Counted from the stretch's first letter, positions 57,424 through 64,000 are shown. The stretch is DNA of 64,000 nucleotides from an uncultured Clostridia bacterium (GCA_947598155.1 CANQFC010000002.1:337592-401591); one strand, 5' to 3'. Translations and numbers: made by a program. Notes: generated from the sequence alone by a model not told the origin.

Positions 57424-58677
57424 TCAAACCGACACTTTATTATACTCATTTTTGAAGTAGGAGTCAAGACCTTCAAATTCGGACTTCCTCAGCTCCTTTG
57501 TTACATCGGTATAGATGTTGAGCGTAGTTGAAATATCCTTATGACCGAGCGTGTCCTGAATAACCTTAACATTTACCCCTGCTTCGCACATTCTTGTTGT
57601 GAAAGTGTGCCTTAAAGAATGGCAGCTAAAATGCGGGAGCAATACTTCTGCATTTTCATCTTTCAACAACTGCTCATCGTTACAGTCACGAATAATACGG
57701 CGAATTGCTTTGTTGAGGGTTGCCTGATGTTGCGGCTGACCGAAACGGTTGATGAAGATAAAATCGGTGTATCCGTCAACAGTCGCTTCACAATGAAGGT
57801 CAAGCAATTCCTGTCTTTCTTTTTCCATTAAAAATGCTTCTTTGACGAAACCGAGCATAGGCACTTTTCTTCTTCCTGCCGGGGTTTTGGTTGTATTAAC
57901 ATTGAAGTAACAGCCACGCTTACTGCCCTCGGTACGGTGGTCGTAGTAAACCAGCGTGTGGTTCACATCAATGATACCTTCTTCCAAATCAATATCGCAC
58001 CATCTTAACCCTGTAACCTCACCAACACGAAGTCCCGTCCCAATCATAACCGCAAACACCGGATACCAATACTTTGATGTCGGAGAGTTTTTCAGATAGC
58101 CAAGAAACAATTCTTGCTCCGGCTTTGTTAAGGCTCTACGCTTCTCGGTCTGAAAACAATGGGACTGTTTCAACTCTTTAAGCACATTGTTTGACGGGTT
58201 ATTCCTGATGTAGTCATCATCGACCGCCATATCCAAAATCTGATGGAGAACCGTATGAATATTATCAATGGTCGCCGGCTTCAGATGGCGTTCGTCTGCA
58301 AGGTAATTATAGAACCTCTTTATATCTGTTTTTCTCAGAGAAGATACAGTCTTTGAACCTATCTGATGACGGACAAAGGTCTCATACATATACTTGTAGT
58401 TTTCAAAAGTGTTGTTTTTCAGACCTCGCTTCAAATCCTTCCAAAGCTCATAAATGTCATTGACCGTTGTGTAACGAGCTTCTGCCTTAATGCCATCGCT
58501 CTTGTCTTTTGCGATTTGTTCCTCTTTGTATCGCAGTTCATCAAGTGTCTTAGCATACACATAACGCCTTTTATGATTGGCGTCCGTCCAACTGAAATGG
58601 TATGTACCATCGGCTCTCTGTGATTCGCCTGTACGAAGCACTACTCTTGATTTGTCTTTTCTTTTTGTTCTTGGCAT
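57424..58677 (-). CDS. int: Tn916-family tyrosine integrase
   Basis: 417 residues from the ATG at 58677, preceded by AAGGGAGG. An N-terminal DNA arm-binding domain (FSWTDANHKRRYVYAKTL) is followed by a SAM-like core-binding domain and the catalytic domain with GTGLRVGEVTGLRW (Arg), HSLRHTF (His-x-x-Arg), LGHKDISTTLNIY (His and the Tyr nucleophile). It integrates and, with an excisionase, removes the element. Confidence 0.96.
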   Translation of the reverse strand: MPRTKRKDKSRVVLRTGESQRADGTYHFSWTDANHKRRYVYAKTLDELRYKEEQIAKDKSDGIKAEARYTTVNDIYELWKDLKRGLKNNTFENYKYMYETFVRHQIGSKTVSSLRKTDIKRFYNYLADERHLKPATIDNIHTVLHQILDMAVDDDYIRNNPSNNVLKELKQSHCFQTEKRRALTKPEQELFLGYLKNSPTSKYWYPVFAVMIGTGLRVGEVTGLRWCDIDLEEGIIDVNHTLVYYDHRTEGSKRGCYFNVNTTKTPAGRRKVPMLGFVKEAFLMEKERQELLDLHCEATVDGYTDFIFINRFGQPQHQATLNKAIRRIIRDCNDEQLLKDENAEVLLPHFSCHSLRHTFTTRMCEAGVNVKVIQDTLGHKDISTTLNIYTDVTKELRKSEFEGLDSYFKNEYNKVSV

Positions 58678-58690
58678 AATTTTTCCTCCC

Positions 58691-58930
58691 TTAAATGCGA
58701 AATTGCTTATCAAGATAATCAATAAATTTGTCTCGGATTACACAGACCTGAACACCGTTAGTGACAGCAAAGGGACAATCACCCTTCATTATGATTTGCC
58801 TGATTTTTGTCCTGCCGATACCGGTGTACTCGGCTGCTTCCTCAACCGTTAGAACCTTCTTCTCCCAAAAGGGAGCGTTTTCTTTACGCTTTTCGAGTAA
58901 GGCTCTGTAAGCTAAAACATCGTTGTCCAT
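58691..58930 (-). CDS. Excisionase-like MerR/Xis protein 1
   Basis: 79 residues with GGAGGG before the ATG. The core PFWEKKVLTVEEAAEYTGIG is like Tn916 Xis (winged helix). Unlike its three paralogues it lacks the MIKR wing motif and has VQVCVIRDKF instead. Directly upstream of int, it holds the position of the true Xis. Confidence 0.88.
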   Translation of the reverse strand: MDNDVLAYRALLEKRKENAPFWEKKVLTVEEAAEYTGIGRTKIRQIIMKGDCPFAVTNGVQVCVIRDKFIDYLDKQFRI

Positions 58931-58942
58931 AAGCCCTCCTTC

Positions 58943-59179
58943 CTATATTGAGTACATTTTCTCAATGTACTCATCAAAAACTCGTCTCTTAATCATTCGT
59001 CTGTTTCCTACCCACAGAACAAACGGACATTTTTCTTGGCTTGTCATCTCATAAAGTTTGTCTCTGCCTATACCTGTGTAAGCGGTCGCTTCATCAATCG
59101 TAAGATAAGGCTTTACCCAAACCGGCACGGTTTCCGACCGATTACCTGAATTATTCAATTCAGTCTGATTATTTCCCAT
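58943..59179 (-). CDS. Excisionase-like Xis protein 2
   Basis: 78 residues from the ATG at 59179, with GGAGGTGG upstream. Core PVWVKPYLTIDEATAYTGIG, then CPFVLWVGNRRMIKRRVFDEY. Small DNA-bending protein of the Tn916 Xis/AlpA class. It lies 12 bases before paralogue 1. Confidence 0.88.
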   Translation of the reverse strand: MGNNQTELNNSGNRSETVPVWVKPYLTIDEATAYTGIGRDKLYEMTSQEKCPFVLWVGNRRMIKRRVFDEYIEKMYSI

Positions 59180-59192
59180 AACACCACCTCCA

Positions 59193-59414
59193 TCAGAGGG
59201 AATACTGCGATGACAGGTATTCCTCAAATTGTTTTCTTTTAATCAATCGCTTTGCTCCGTTCCAAAGAACGAAAGGACAATCTTCGCTATTCGATAGCTC
59301 TTTTATCTTTGATGTGCCAATGCCCGAATATTCCGAAGCTTCTTCAACCGTAAGGTTCATTTTCTTCCAAATAGGGACACTCGGCATATTGGATTTAAGT
59401 TGTTTGTCAGACAT
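59193..59414 (-). CDS. Excisionase-like Xis protein 3
   Basis: 73 residues with AAGGAGG upstream. Core PIWKKMNLTVEEASEYSGIG and CPFVLWNGAKRLIKRKQFEEY. It is 13 bases before paralogue 2 and about 100 bases after paralogue 4, from which a hairpin separates it. Confidence 0.88.
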   Translation of the reverse strand: MSDKQLKSNMPSVPIWKKMNLTVEEASEYSGIGTSKIKELSNSEDCPFVLWNGAKRLIKRKQFEEYLSSQYSL

Positions 59415-59456
59415 ATGCTGTAACCTCCTTGCCTTTGGTGATTACAGCATACTCAA

Positions 59457-59497
59457 AAGTCTGCGGTAAGCCAATTATGCGAATCGGCTCATCGCAG
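59457..59497 (-). terminator. Hairpin between Xis-like genes 4 and 3
   Basis: AAGTCTGCG / CGCAGACTT with an inner GAGCC / GGCTT stem. The T tract on the minus strand is short, so termination may be partial. Confidence 0.5.
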
Positions 59498-59511
59498 ACT
59501 TGACTTTTTTC

Positions 59512-59733
59512 TTAAATCGAGTATTGCCTTTCGATAAATTCGTCAAAGACTTTCCTTTTAATCATTCTTCTGCTACCAATCCAAAGAACAAAAGGACAAT
59601 CCTGACTTTCCGTCATTTCATAGAGTTTTCCCATTCCAATACCGGAATAAGCTGCCGCCTCCTCAATAGACAGGTTTGGTTTACACCAAAGAGGAATATC
59701 GTAACGCTTCTTCTTTTCACTGCTATTTGACAT
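59512..59733 (-). CDS. Excisionase-like Xis protein 4
   Basis: 73 residues from the ATG at 59733; a longer frame that reads back into the toxin gene is not real. Core PLWCKPNLSIEEAAAYSGIG and CPFVLWIGSRRMIKRKVFDEF. It is closest to paralogue 2. The start overlaps the toxin gene end by 11 bases. Confidence 0.85.
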   Translation of the reverse strand: MSNSSEKKKRYDIPLWCKPNLSIEEAAAYSGIGMGKLYEMTESQDCPFVLWIGSRRMIKRKVFDEFIERQYSI

Positions 59734-60286
59734 TCCTGCACCCCTTTCCTTTGACCGAGGTGCGTTTGTCATAAACGATATAATCCCAACCGCTGTTATT
59801 ACACTTATCGCAGTTGTCTTTGCTTTTAGCAAAAGGGTCAAGACGCCTGACAATATAATTTGGGTCGTGGATATAGTCGCTCAGGCACTTGGGACATAAG
59901 CAGCGAACATCTCCGTTTCTGTCTGTGTTGTAAATCCATAAACCGAAAGTCTTTTTAAGAGCTGCGTTAATTTGCTTCCAAAGCCTTTCGTCGTTTACCG
60001 AACCAATGTAGTCTGTCAGTTCGTCCTTATTGACGGTTTGTATCTGTTCAAGAAGAACCATTGACGGCTTCTTCAGACCGAAGTCCTCACCCAAAATGAT
60101 GTGTGAAGGAAGATACTTCTTTTTCATCACAGCCGTAACAGCAGCAACAATAATTGTCGGAGCATTTGCATTAAAGTTGTCCGCCTGAATTACCATTACA
60201 GGTCTCTCTCCCGACTGGACAGACCCCTCTCTTTTTCCAAAATCGTAGTAGAATAAATCTCCACGCTGAATTTCTTTTCTCTGCAT
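59723..60286 (-). CDS. MazF/PemK-like protein with a Cys-rich C-terminal tail
   Basis: 187 residues from the ATG at 60286. The first 110 or so residues are MazF-like: QRGDLFYYDFG, GSVQSGERPVMVIQAD and KPSMVLLEQIQTV. Then come two Cys pairs, CLCPKC and CDKCNNSG, about 45 residues apart, likely a zinc ribbon. MazF cuts mRNA at short sites. No antitoxin gene is visible upstream, so a classic toxin role is not certain. Confidence 0.85.
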   Translation of the reverse strand: MQRKEIQRGDLFYYDFGKREGSVQSGERPVMVIQADNFNANAPTIIVAAVTAVMKKKYLPSHIILGEDFGLKKPSMVLLEQIQTVNKDELTDYIGSVNDERLWKQINAALKKTFGLWIYNTDRNGDVRCLCPKCLSDYIHDPNYIVRRLDPFAKSKDNCDKCNNSGWDYIVYDKRTSVKGKGCRNVK

Positions 60287-60395
60287 ATATGTATAACCTC
60301 TCTGTTCATTTAGTTTTGAAAGTGCATTTCTTATCCGGAATTGAAATAACCCCTTCACTCATTTGGACAAAGGGGGTCAAAATGCACACCCAAAA

Positions 60396-60980
60396 TCAGA
60401 GGTTTTCATAAAATTTCTTGAAATTTTTTCTTGCGGCAGCAATCGACTTATCTACAACGCTGTAATATACGCCTTCTTCCTTTGCGATTTTTCTTGAACT
60501 CATACCTAATAAAATCGCTTTAATCAGTCTTTCTCTCTGAACAGGTTTCAGCATTTCCAATACCTTTCTGACTTTCGCAATTTCTAACTGACGGAGCTGT
60601 TCCTTTTCTTCCTCAATCCGTTCTTCTTCCGCTTGCTCAAACGGGTCAACAAACGGAGTAATCAGTTCCCGGTGGAATTGTTCAGAGATGTCATCTTCAT
60701 ACCCGTACACATCGATTGTTCTTTTTGCTCGCTTTTCGTACTTATCGTTGTTTCTGTATGACTCGTCAATCACTTCGCCCTGAGCCATAGAAAGCAGAAT
60801 GAACGGAGTGTACCGACGGATAACATCAGGGTATTTAACCCACAATTCTTCTTCCGCCAGTTCTGTTACAATCGCCCATTTCTCCGAGCCGGTGTAACCG
60901 TGATATTCATACCGAAGATTGATGAGCTTGCAGTCGTTCGAAAATAATAATTCCTGTTGTTCTAATGTAAGTTTTGTCAT
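60396..60980 (-). CDS. Sigma-70-like regulator of the element
   Basis: 194 residues. The N-terminal half is acidic with FHRELITPFVDP; a Glu-rich coil follows; the C terminus, KPVQRERLIKAILLGMSSRKIAKEEGV, is a sigma region 4-type helix-turn-helix. It resembles the sigma-like regulators in Tn916-type elements that control transfer genes. Its AAGGAG is buried in a hairpin with a leader peptide (60984-61043), so translation should be regulated. Confidence 0.8.
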   Translation of the reverse strand: MTKLTLEQQELLFSNDCKLINLRYEYHGYTGSEKWAIVTELAEEELWVKYPDVIRRYTPFILLSMAQGEVIDESYRNNDKYEKRAKRTIDVYGYEDDISEQFHRELITPFVDPFEQAEEERIEEEKEQLRQLEIAKVRKVLEMLKPVQRERLIKAILLGMSSRKIAKEEGVYYSVVDKSIAAARKNFKKFYENL

Positions 60981-60983
60981 TGT

Positions 60984-61043
60984 CGTAATCTCCTTAAATT
61001 TGAATTTTTGAATTTGGTTGAAATCAAAAATTCGGAGATTACG
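60984..61043 (-). promoter_or_regulatory. Anti-Shine-Dalgarno hairpin with leader-peptide stop codon
   Basis: On the minus strand CGTAATCTCC pairs perfectly with GGAGATTACG, and inside it GAATTTTTGA pairs with TCAAAAATTC. The 3' arm holds the AAGGAG of the sigma-like gene. The 5' arm holds the TAA of the leader peptide. A ribosome at that stop would open the stem. It is the layout of erm-type translational attenuators. Confidence 0.8.
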
Positions 61044-61080
61044 GATACTTGGCGATATATGCCAGCCACTTATATGTCAC
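61039..61080 (-). CDS. 13-residue leader peptide
   Basis: GTG start with AAAGGAG eight bases upstream; it reads MTYKWLAYIAKYP and stops inside the anti-Shine-Dalgarno stem. It is rich in aromatic residues and ends in Pro, which slows termination. Too short for gene finders; a control peptide for the next gene (inference). Confidence 0.65.
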   Translation of the reverse strand: MTYKWLAYIAKYP

Positions 61081-61103
61081 GGTCTTGCTCCTTTCGGGAG
61101 CTA

Positions 61104-61165
61104 CAAAAAAAGCCGGACACCAAGAACATTAGGATATTTCTATCCCTTAATTCTCAGCGTCCGGC
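61104..61165 (-). terminator. Intrinsic terminator upstream of the leader peptide
   Basis: GCCGGAC / GTCCGGC stem with an inner GGAT/ATCC hairpin, then seven T on the minus strand. It lies between the KTR gene and the leader peptide. Read-through or attenuation here would be a second control level. Confidence 0.75.
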
Positions 61166-61225
61166 AATTTGATGACTCAGGAGCTTTCGCTCAAGGACTC
61201 GTGGCTCGGTACATCTGCCCGATAT

Positions 61226-61423
61226 TTAATTGTTCGCTCTGTTATTACTTCTTGTTAATCTGTACTTGACCGTTCCCTTGCGGAGGGACAGGTCAACCTC
61301 TACTACTCTGTGGCAGTTCGGACATTTCAGTTCAATAACACCTGTTGTCATTGTTACCTTGTCAAAAATACGCCAGCCACAGTTTTTGCACCTTACGATT
61401 ATCTTTTGTTCCAACGATTTCAT
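61226..61423 (-). CDS. Cysteine-rich KTR-type zinc ribbon protein
   Basis: 65 residues. CKNCGW near the start and CPNCHR in the middle form one zinc ribbon; the tail is basic. Small proteins of this kind are frequent in Tn916-type elements and resemble phage Com regulators. The start overlaps the polymerase fusion gene stop by four bases (ATGA). Confidence 0.8.
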   Translation of the reverse strand: MKSLEQKIIVRCKNCGWRIFDKVTMTTGVIELKCPNCHRVVEVDLSLRKGTVKYRLTRSNNRANN

Positions 61424-62454
61424 AGCTCGCTCACCTCCGGATAAACCGTAACCAAATCAAAAGGATTATCAAGATACTCCTTTTTCAGTAGTCCGAGCTG
61501 TTTCATTCGTATGGCAAGTGCTTTTTTTGAACACCCTAAAAAATCGGCAAGTGCGTCAAACCTTTTATATACGCCCGGAAAGTATATCTTGTTTAGACAC
61601 TCAATCTTTTCTCCAAGACTGAACAGATACATTCCCTGCTTTATAAGGTTTTCGGGAAGAAGGATGGCTGCTCCAAGCGTATTTGCCTGCCATTCCTCCC
61701 AATCGGATATAGGCTTATTCCTCTCGGAATTTGCCTTGTAATAATGTACTCCGGCAGATTTCTGTGTCACGCCGTAATCATTCGGGAACAACATCTTCTT
61801 TCCTAATCTTCTGCGTAAGAACTCAGGGTCGGTATTCGCTAAATCCCCGATGGTACGAATACAATAGCTGTCAAGCACTCGCTGGGTTGCCCGTCCTACA
61901 CCGAGCAGGTCAGCGGCAGGAAGTCCCCAAATCTTTTCTCTGAATGTGTCCTTTGGTATCACGGTTACTGCGTCCGGTTTCTTCATATCCGAGCCAAGCT
62001 TCGCAAATATCTTATTAAAGGAAACACCCACAGAAATCGTCAAGCCGAGTTCAAACTTCATCGTTTCACGAATTTCATTTGCCACCTTTTCCGGCGAACC
62101 GAAAAGGCTCCCTGTCCCGCTAATATCCAGCCAACATTCGTCCATACCATACGGTTCAACTTGGTCGGTATATCGCTCATAAACGCTTCTCGCAAGCTTT
62201 GAGTATTTGATATACTCCTCATAATGGGGCGGTACTACAACCAAGTCCTTGCACTTCTGTTTAGCTTGCCATACTGCGTCCCCGGTTTTCACATCAAAAG
62301 CCTTTGCTTTGTAGTTCTTCGCAAGCACGATACCGTGTCGTTCCTCCACAGAGCCGCAGACAGCAATCGGATATTTCTTCAATGCGGGGTCGAGCATACA
62401 TTCGACGCTGGCATAGAAGTTATTCATATCACAATGAAGTATGCTTCGTAACAT
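61420..62454 (-). CDS. Chimera: Y-family DNA polymerase N-terminus fused to an ImmA/IrrE C-terminus
   Basis: 344 residues. Residues 1-219 are a DinB/UmuC-type polymerase core: DMNNFYASVE, YGMDECWLDISG (catalytic acidic residues), SVGVSFNKIFAKLGSDMKKP, and the helix-hairpin-helix LLGVGRATQRVL. The sequence breaks after RRRLGK (near 61798). Residues from about 232 match the C-terminal part of ImmA/IrrE peptidases: DWEEWQANTLGAAILLPE and ALADFLGCSKKALAIRMKQL. The polymerase little finger and the ImmA HExxH are both absent. The frame is open throughout. Confidence 0.8.
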   Translation of the reverse strand: MLRSILHCDMNNFYASVECMLDPALKKYPIAVCGSVEERHGIVLAKNYKAKAFDVKTGDAVWQAKQKCKDLVVVPPHYEEYIKYSKLARSVYERYTDQVEPYGMDECWLDISGTGSLFGSPEKVANEIRETMKFELGLTISVGVSFNKIFAKLGSDMKKPDAVTVIPKDTFREKIWGLPAADLLGVGRATQRVLDSYCIRTIGDLANTDPEFLRRRLGKKMLFPNDYGVTQKSAGVHYYKANSERNKPISDWEEWQANTLGAAILLPENLIKQGMYLFSLGEKIECLNKIYFPGVYKRFDALADFLGCSKKALAIRMKQLGLLKKEYLDNPFDLVTVYPEVSEL

Positions 62455-62467
62455 TTTTAGAACCCCC

Positions 62468-62496
62468 TTGACATTTTGGGTAGTTTGGTGTACACT
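62468..62496 (+). promoter_or_regulatory. Promoter toward the XRE repressor
   Basis: TTGACA (62468-62473), 17 bases, TACACT (62491-62496), predicted start near 62503. It faces the leftward promoter at 62523-62551. Confidence 0.65.
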
Positions 62497-62500
62497 ATGT

Positions 62501-62575
62501 GTAGTTCAACTTCCCAATTCATATTATATACACTTCAACTGTACTTGTCAAGAGCAAATGGGTAGTTCAACTGTA
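62501..62575. promoter_or_regulatory. Three operator-like direct repeats
   Basis: TTCAACT cores at 62505, 62534 and 62565, spaced 29 and 31 bases, in GTAGTTCAACTT, CACTTCAACTGTAC and GTAGTTCAACTGTA. They cover the starts of both promoters and are good candidates for binding by the adjacent XRE repressor. Confidence 0.6.
62523..62551 (-). promoter_or_regulatory. Consensus promoter toward the polymerase-ImmA fusion gene
   Basis: Minus strand TTGACA (62551-62546), 17 bases, TATAAT (62528-62523): a perfect sigma-A promoter. The middle operator lies between the boxes. Confidence 0.8.
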
Positions 62576-62602
62576 AATATTCTTTTAAGGAGTGAAATCA
62601 CA

Positions 62603-63013
62603 ATGACATTCGGTGAAAAAGTCAAGGCTGAAAGAACAAAGCTTGGTATGAGTCAAGATGAGTTGGCAGCTAAAATCGGCGTAACCCGACGCATAATTGG
62701 TTCTTATGAAAATGATAAATCCCGTCCGAGAGGAATGGAAAGATATAAGAAGCTGGCAGAATCCTTAAATGTAAATGTGAATTATCTGCTGTCTGAGGAC
62801 GACGCTTTCATCGCCGATGTAGAGGATAAATACGGACGCAGAGGAGCAAGACAGGCTCAGGAGTTGCTTGCAGAAGTTACCGGTCTGTTTGCCGGCGGCG
62901 AAATGGCTGACGAGGATATGCGTGAAATGGTTGACGCCATTCAGGAAGCCTATCTTATTGCAAAGAAAAACAATAAAAAATACACCCCGAAGAAATACCG
63001 CAAAGACGAGTAA
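62603..63013 (+). CDS. XRE-family repressor (ImmR-like)
   Basis: 136 residues from the ATG at 62603, with AAGGAG ten bases upstream. The helix-turn-helix is FGEKVKAERTKLGMSQDELA then IGVTRRIIGSYENDKSRP. A linker and an acidic-basic C terminus follow. Followed 100 bases later by an ImmA-type protease, it matches the ImmR/ImmA switch of ICEBs1, where DNA damage leads to repressor cleavage. It lies beside three operator-like repeats. Confidence 0.9.
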   Translation: MTFGEKVKAERTKLGMSQDELAAKIGVTRRIIGSYENDKSRPRGMERYKKLAESLNVNVNYLLSEDDAFIADVEDKYGRRGARQAQELLAEVTGLFAGGEMADEDMREMVDAIQEAYLIAKKNNKKYTPKKYRKDE

Positions 63014-63113
63014 TCCTCGAAGTGAACTAAGTCCAATATATGGGACATATAATAGTTTATAATTTATTATAGGGTTAATATCCGATATACTATAATATGG
63101 GAGGTGAGCCGGA

Positions 63114-63647
63114 TTGGGGTATTACACTACGGCTGAGATTGTGAAAATCGTAAACAAGCTCATTGACCGCTGCGGTACTCGTGACCCATACAAGGTCGCA
63201 AAAGAGCTTGGTATCAATGTCATCTACCGGAATTTTGACAAGCAGCGTGGAGCATACAAGGTTATTCTGAAGAACCGCTTTGTTTTTCTTAAAAACGGTA
63301 TGCACCCGGTCGTGGAGCAGATAGTGCTATGGCACGAAATCGGGCACGATGTTCTACACAGGCAAGAAGCGGTTGCTGTTGGCGGGTTCAAAGAGTTCAA
63401 CATCTTTGATATGAGAGAGAACCGTATGGAGTATGAAGCAAATATCTTCGCTTCTCAGGCTTCGCTCCCGGACGACACCATTTTGGAATACATTGAAAAC
63501 GGCTATGACATTCAGCAGATTGCACGGGCAATGTGTTCCGACATAAACCTAATTGCTCTGAAAGTAGATACGCTGATTGCACAAGGCTATCAACTTCGCA
63601 AACAGGAACACCAAAACGATTTTCTTAAATACAGTAAAAAAATATAA
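63114..63647 (+). CDS. ImmA/IrrE-family metallopeptidase (anti-repressor)
   Basis: 177 residues from a TTG with GGGAGGTGA six bases upstream. The zinc motif is WHEIGHDVLHR, and the following RMEYEANIFASQASLP carries the third-ligand region. It probably cuts the neighbouring XRE repressor to release the element. It is followed by a strong terminator. Confidence 0.92.
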   Translation: MGYYTTAEIVKIVNKLIDRCGTRDPYKVAKELGINVIYRNFDKQRGAYKVILKNRFVFLKNGMHPVVEQIVLWHEIGHDVLHRQEAVAVGGFKEFNIFDMRENRMEYEANIFASQASLPDDTILEYIENGYDIQQIARAMCSDINLIALKVDTLIAQGYQLRKQEHQNDFLKYSKKI

Positions 63648-63683
63648 GACCGTCAAGTCTCGAATGAGATCTGACGGTCTTTT
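63646..63683 (+). terminator. Terminator after the ImmA-like gene
   Basis: Stem GACCGTCA / TGACGGTC followed by TTTT. Confidence 0.85.
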
Positions 63684-63685
63684 CG

Positions 63686-63928
63686 TTATTTATTACATTT
63701 TTCTTTATAATCTTCGCCCCAACTCCACATAGCGTCGAGAATAGGTTTCAAGCTTTGTCCCAATTCTGTCAGAGAGTATTCTACTCTCGGCGGAACTTCA
63801 GCATACACTTTTCGATTAACGAGTCCGTTTTCTTCCATATCACGAAGCTGAGCAGTCAAAACCTTTTGAGAAACGCTGCCGATTGATTTTTTTAATTCAC
63901 CGAAACGCTTTGTACCCGGCAGTAATGC
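63686..63928 (-). pseudogene. HxlR-family transcription regulator, 5'-truncated
   Basis: The minus-strand frame reads GTKRFGELKKSIGSVSQKVL, then LRDMEENGLVNRKVYAEVPPRVEYSLTELG (about 63755-63845) and ends WGEDYKEKCNK: the winged helix of HxlR regulators. Upstream of LLPG the frame meets a TGA at 63929-63931 and the N-terminal helix with the conserved Cys is missing. The sequence right of this is unrelated, so the gene is cut by a junction at about 63930. The last 70 bases of the window show nothing recognisable. Confidence 0.8.
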
Positions 63929-64000
63929 TCATGTACGGTAAAGAAGCAAGCAACCGAAAACAATAGATAGACCGCCAGCACTACACTATTCCGAACCAAA

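Larger units (their letters stand above)
57201..63650. mobile_element. Tn916-like integrative element, recombination and control module
   Basis: Integrase, excisionase-type proteins, toxin, sigma-like regulator, KTR protein, polymerase fusion, repressor and ImmA protease lie together as in the int-xis end of Tn916/Tn1549-type elements. No conjugation genes are in the window, so the element either continues to the right or is a remnant. Confidence 0.7.

Noticed and set aside
59734..59853. 40-codon N-terminal extension of excisionase paralogue 4
   Set aside because: It reads through the end of the MazF-like gene, and the core aligns with its paralogues only from the ATG at 59733.
61112..61165. 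tet(M)-type cargo attenuator
   Set aside because: The terminator and leader resemble resistance-gene attenuators, but no resistance gene follows; the next gene is the sigma-like regulator.

Overview
The window looks like the chromosome of an anaerobic, low-to-mid GC Firmicute of class Clostridia, probably a gut Oscillospirales/Ruminococcaceae-type bacterium (inference). The support is AddAB, RNase J, the rplI-dnaB and tilS-hpt-ftsH neighbourhoods, the paired radical-SAM proteins of the TIGR03960/TIGR03936 type, an oxygen-sensitive sulfatase-maturating enzyme, a type II-A CRISPR locus and a Tn916-type integrative element. Many promoters match TTGACA-17-TATAAT closely.

Layout. 1-173 is the start of an FGGY sugar kinase. 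329-3645 is an iron-uptake operon (feoA, feoA, feoB, small Cys-rich protein) with three TTAG-N6-CTAA operator-like sites. 3682-5175 holds prmA and rplS. 5762-9209 holds two intracellular glycosidases (GH31, GH29). 9216-12712 has the radical-SAM pair and an M50 membrane protease with a small membrane partner. 12800-22352 is a long leftward housekeeping operon: rnj, a GdpP-like phosphodiesterase, rplI, dnaB, tilS, hpt, ftsH. Rightward from 22593 come RNase HI, a GPH sugar symporter, a polytopic sulfatase, its radical-SAM activator, an N-acetylneuraminate-lyase-like enzyme and UDP-galactopyranose mutase. 30285-43386 runs leftward: rpoD-dnaG-dgt, yigZ, rpmE, addBA and a GH27 galactosidase. Two tRNA-Ser genes flank three tandem ~178-bp repeats, each ending in a copy of the tRNA-Ser 3' end. 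A GH78 rhamnosidase follows.

47227-54744 is a complete type II-A CRISPR-Cas system. It has 19 full repeats plus one degenerate repeat, a leader, csn2-cas2-cas1-cas9 read leftward, and a tracrRNA read rightward from a promoter interleaved with the cas9 promoter. 55030-57128 is a block of small leftward genes (ACT protein, CPBP protease, a 67-residue protein, Nudix) separated by related palindromic intergenic repeats.

57424 to about 63650 is the recombination and regulation end of a Tn916-like element: integrase, four tandem excisionase-like paralogues, a MazF-like toxin with a cysteine-rich tail, a sigma-like regulator behind a leader-peptide translational attenuator, a Cys-rich KTR protein, a chimeric Y-family polymerase/ImmA gene, and an ImmR/ImmA-like repressor-protease pair. 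A 5'-truncated HxlR gene ends the window.

The genes fit a host-glycan or plant-glycan degrader: sulfated, sialylated, fucosylated, galactosylated and rhamnosylated substrates are imported and cleaved inside the cell, since none of the glycosidases has a visible signal peptide. The strongest candidates for something undescribed are the leader-peptide attenuator at 60984-61080, the interleaved cas9/tracrRNA promoter, the tRNA-Ser tail repeats, the polymerase-ImmA chimera, the four-fold excisionase array and the palindrome-separated cassette block.
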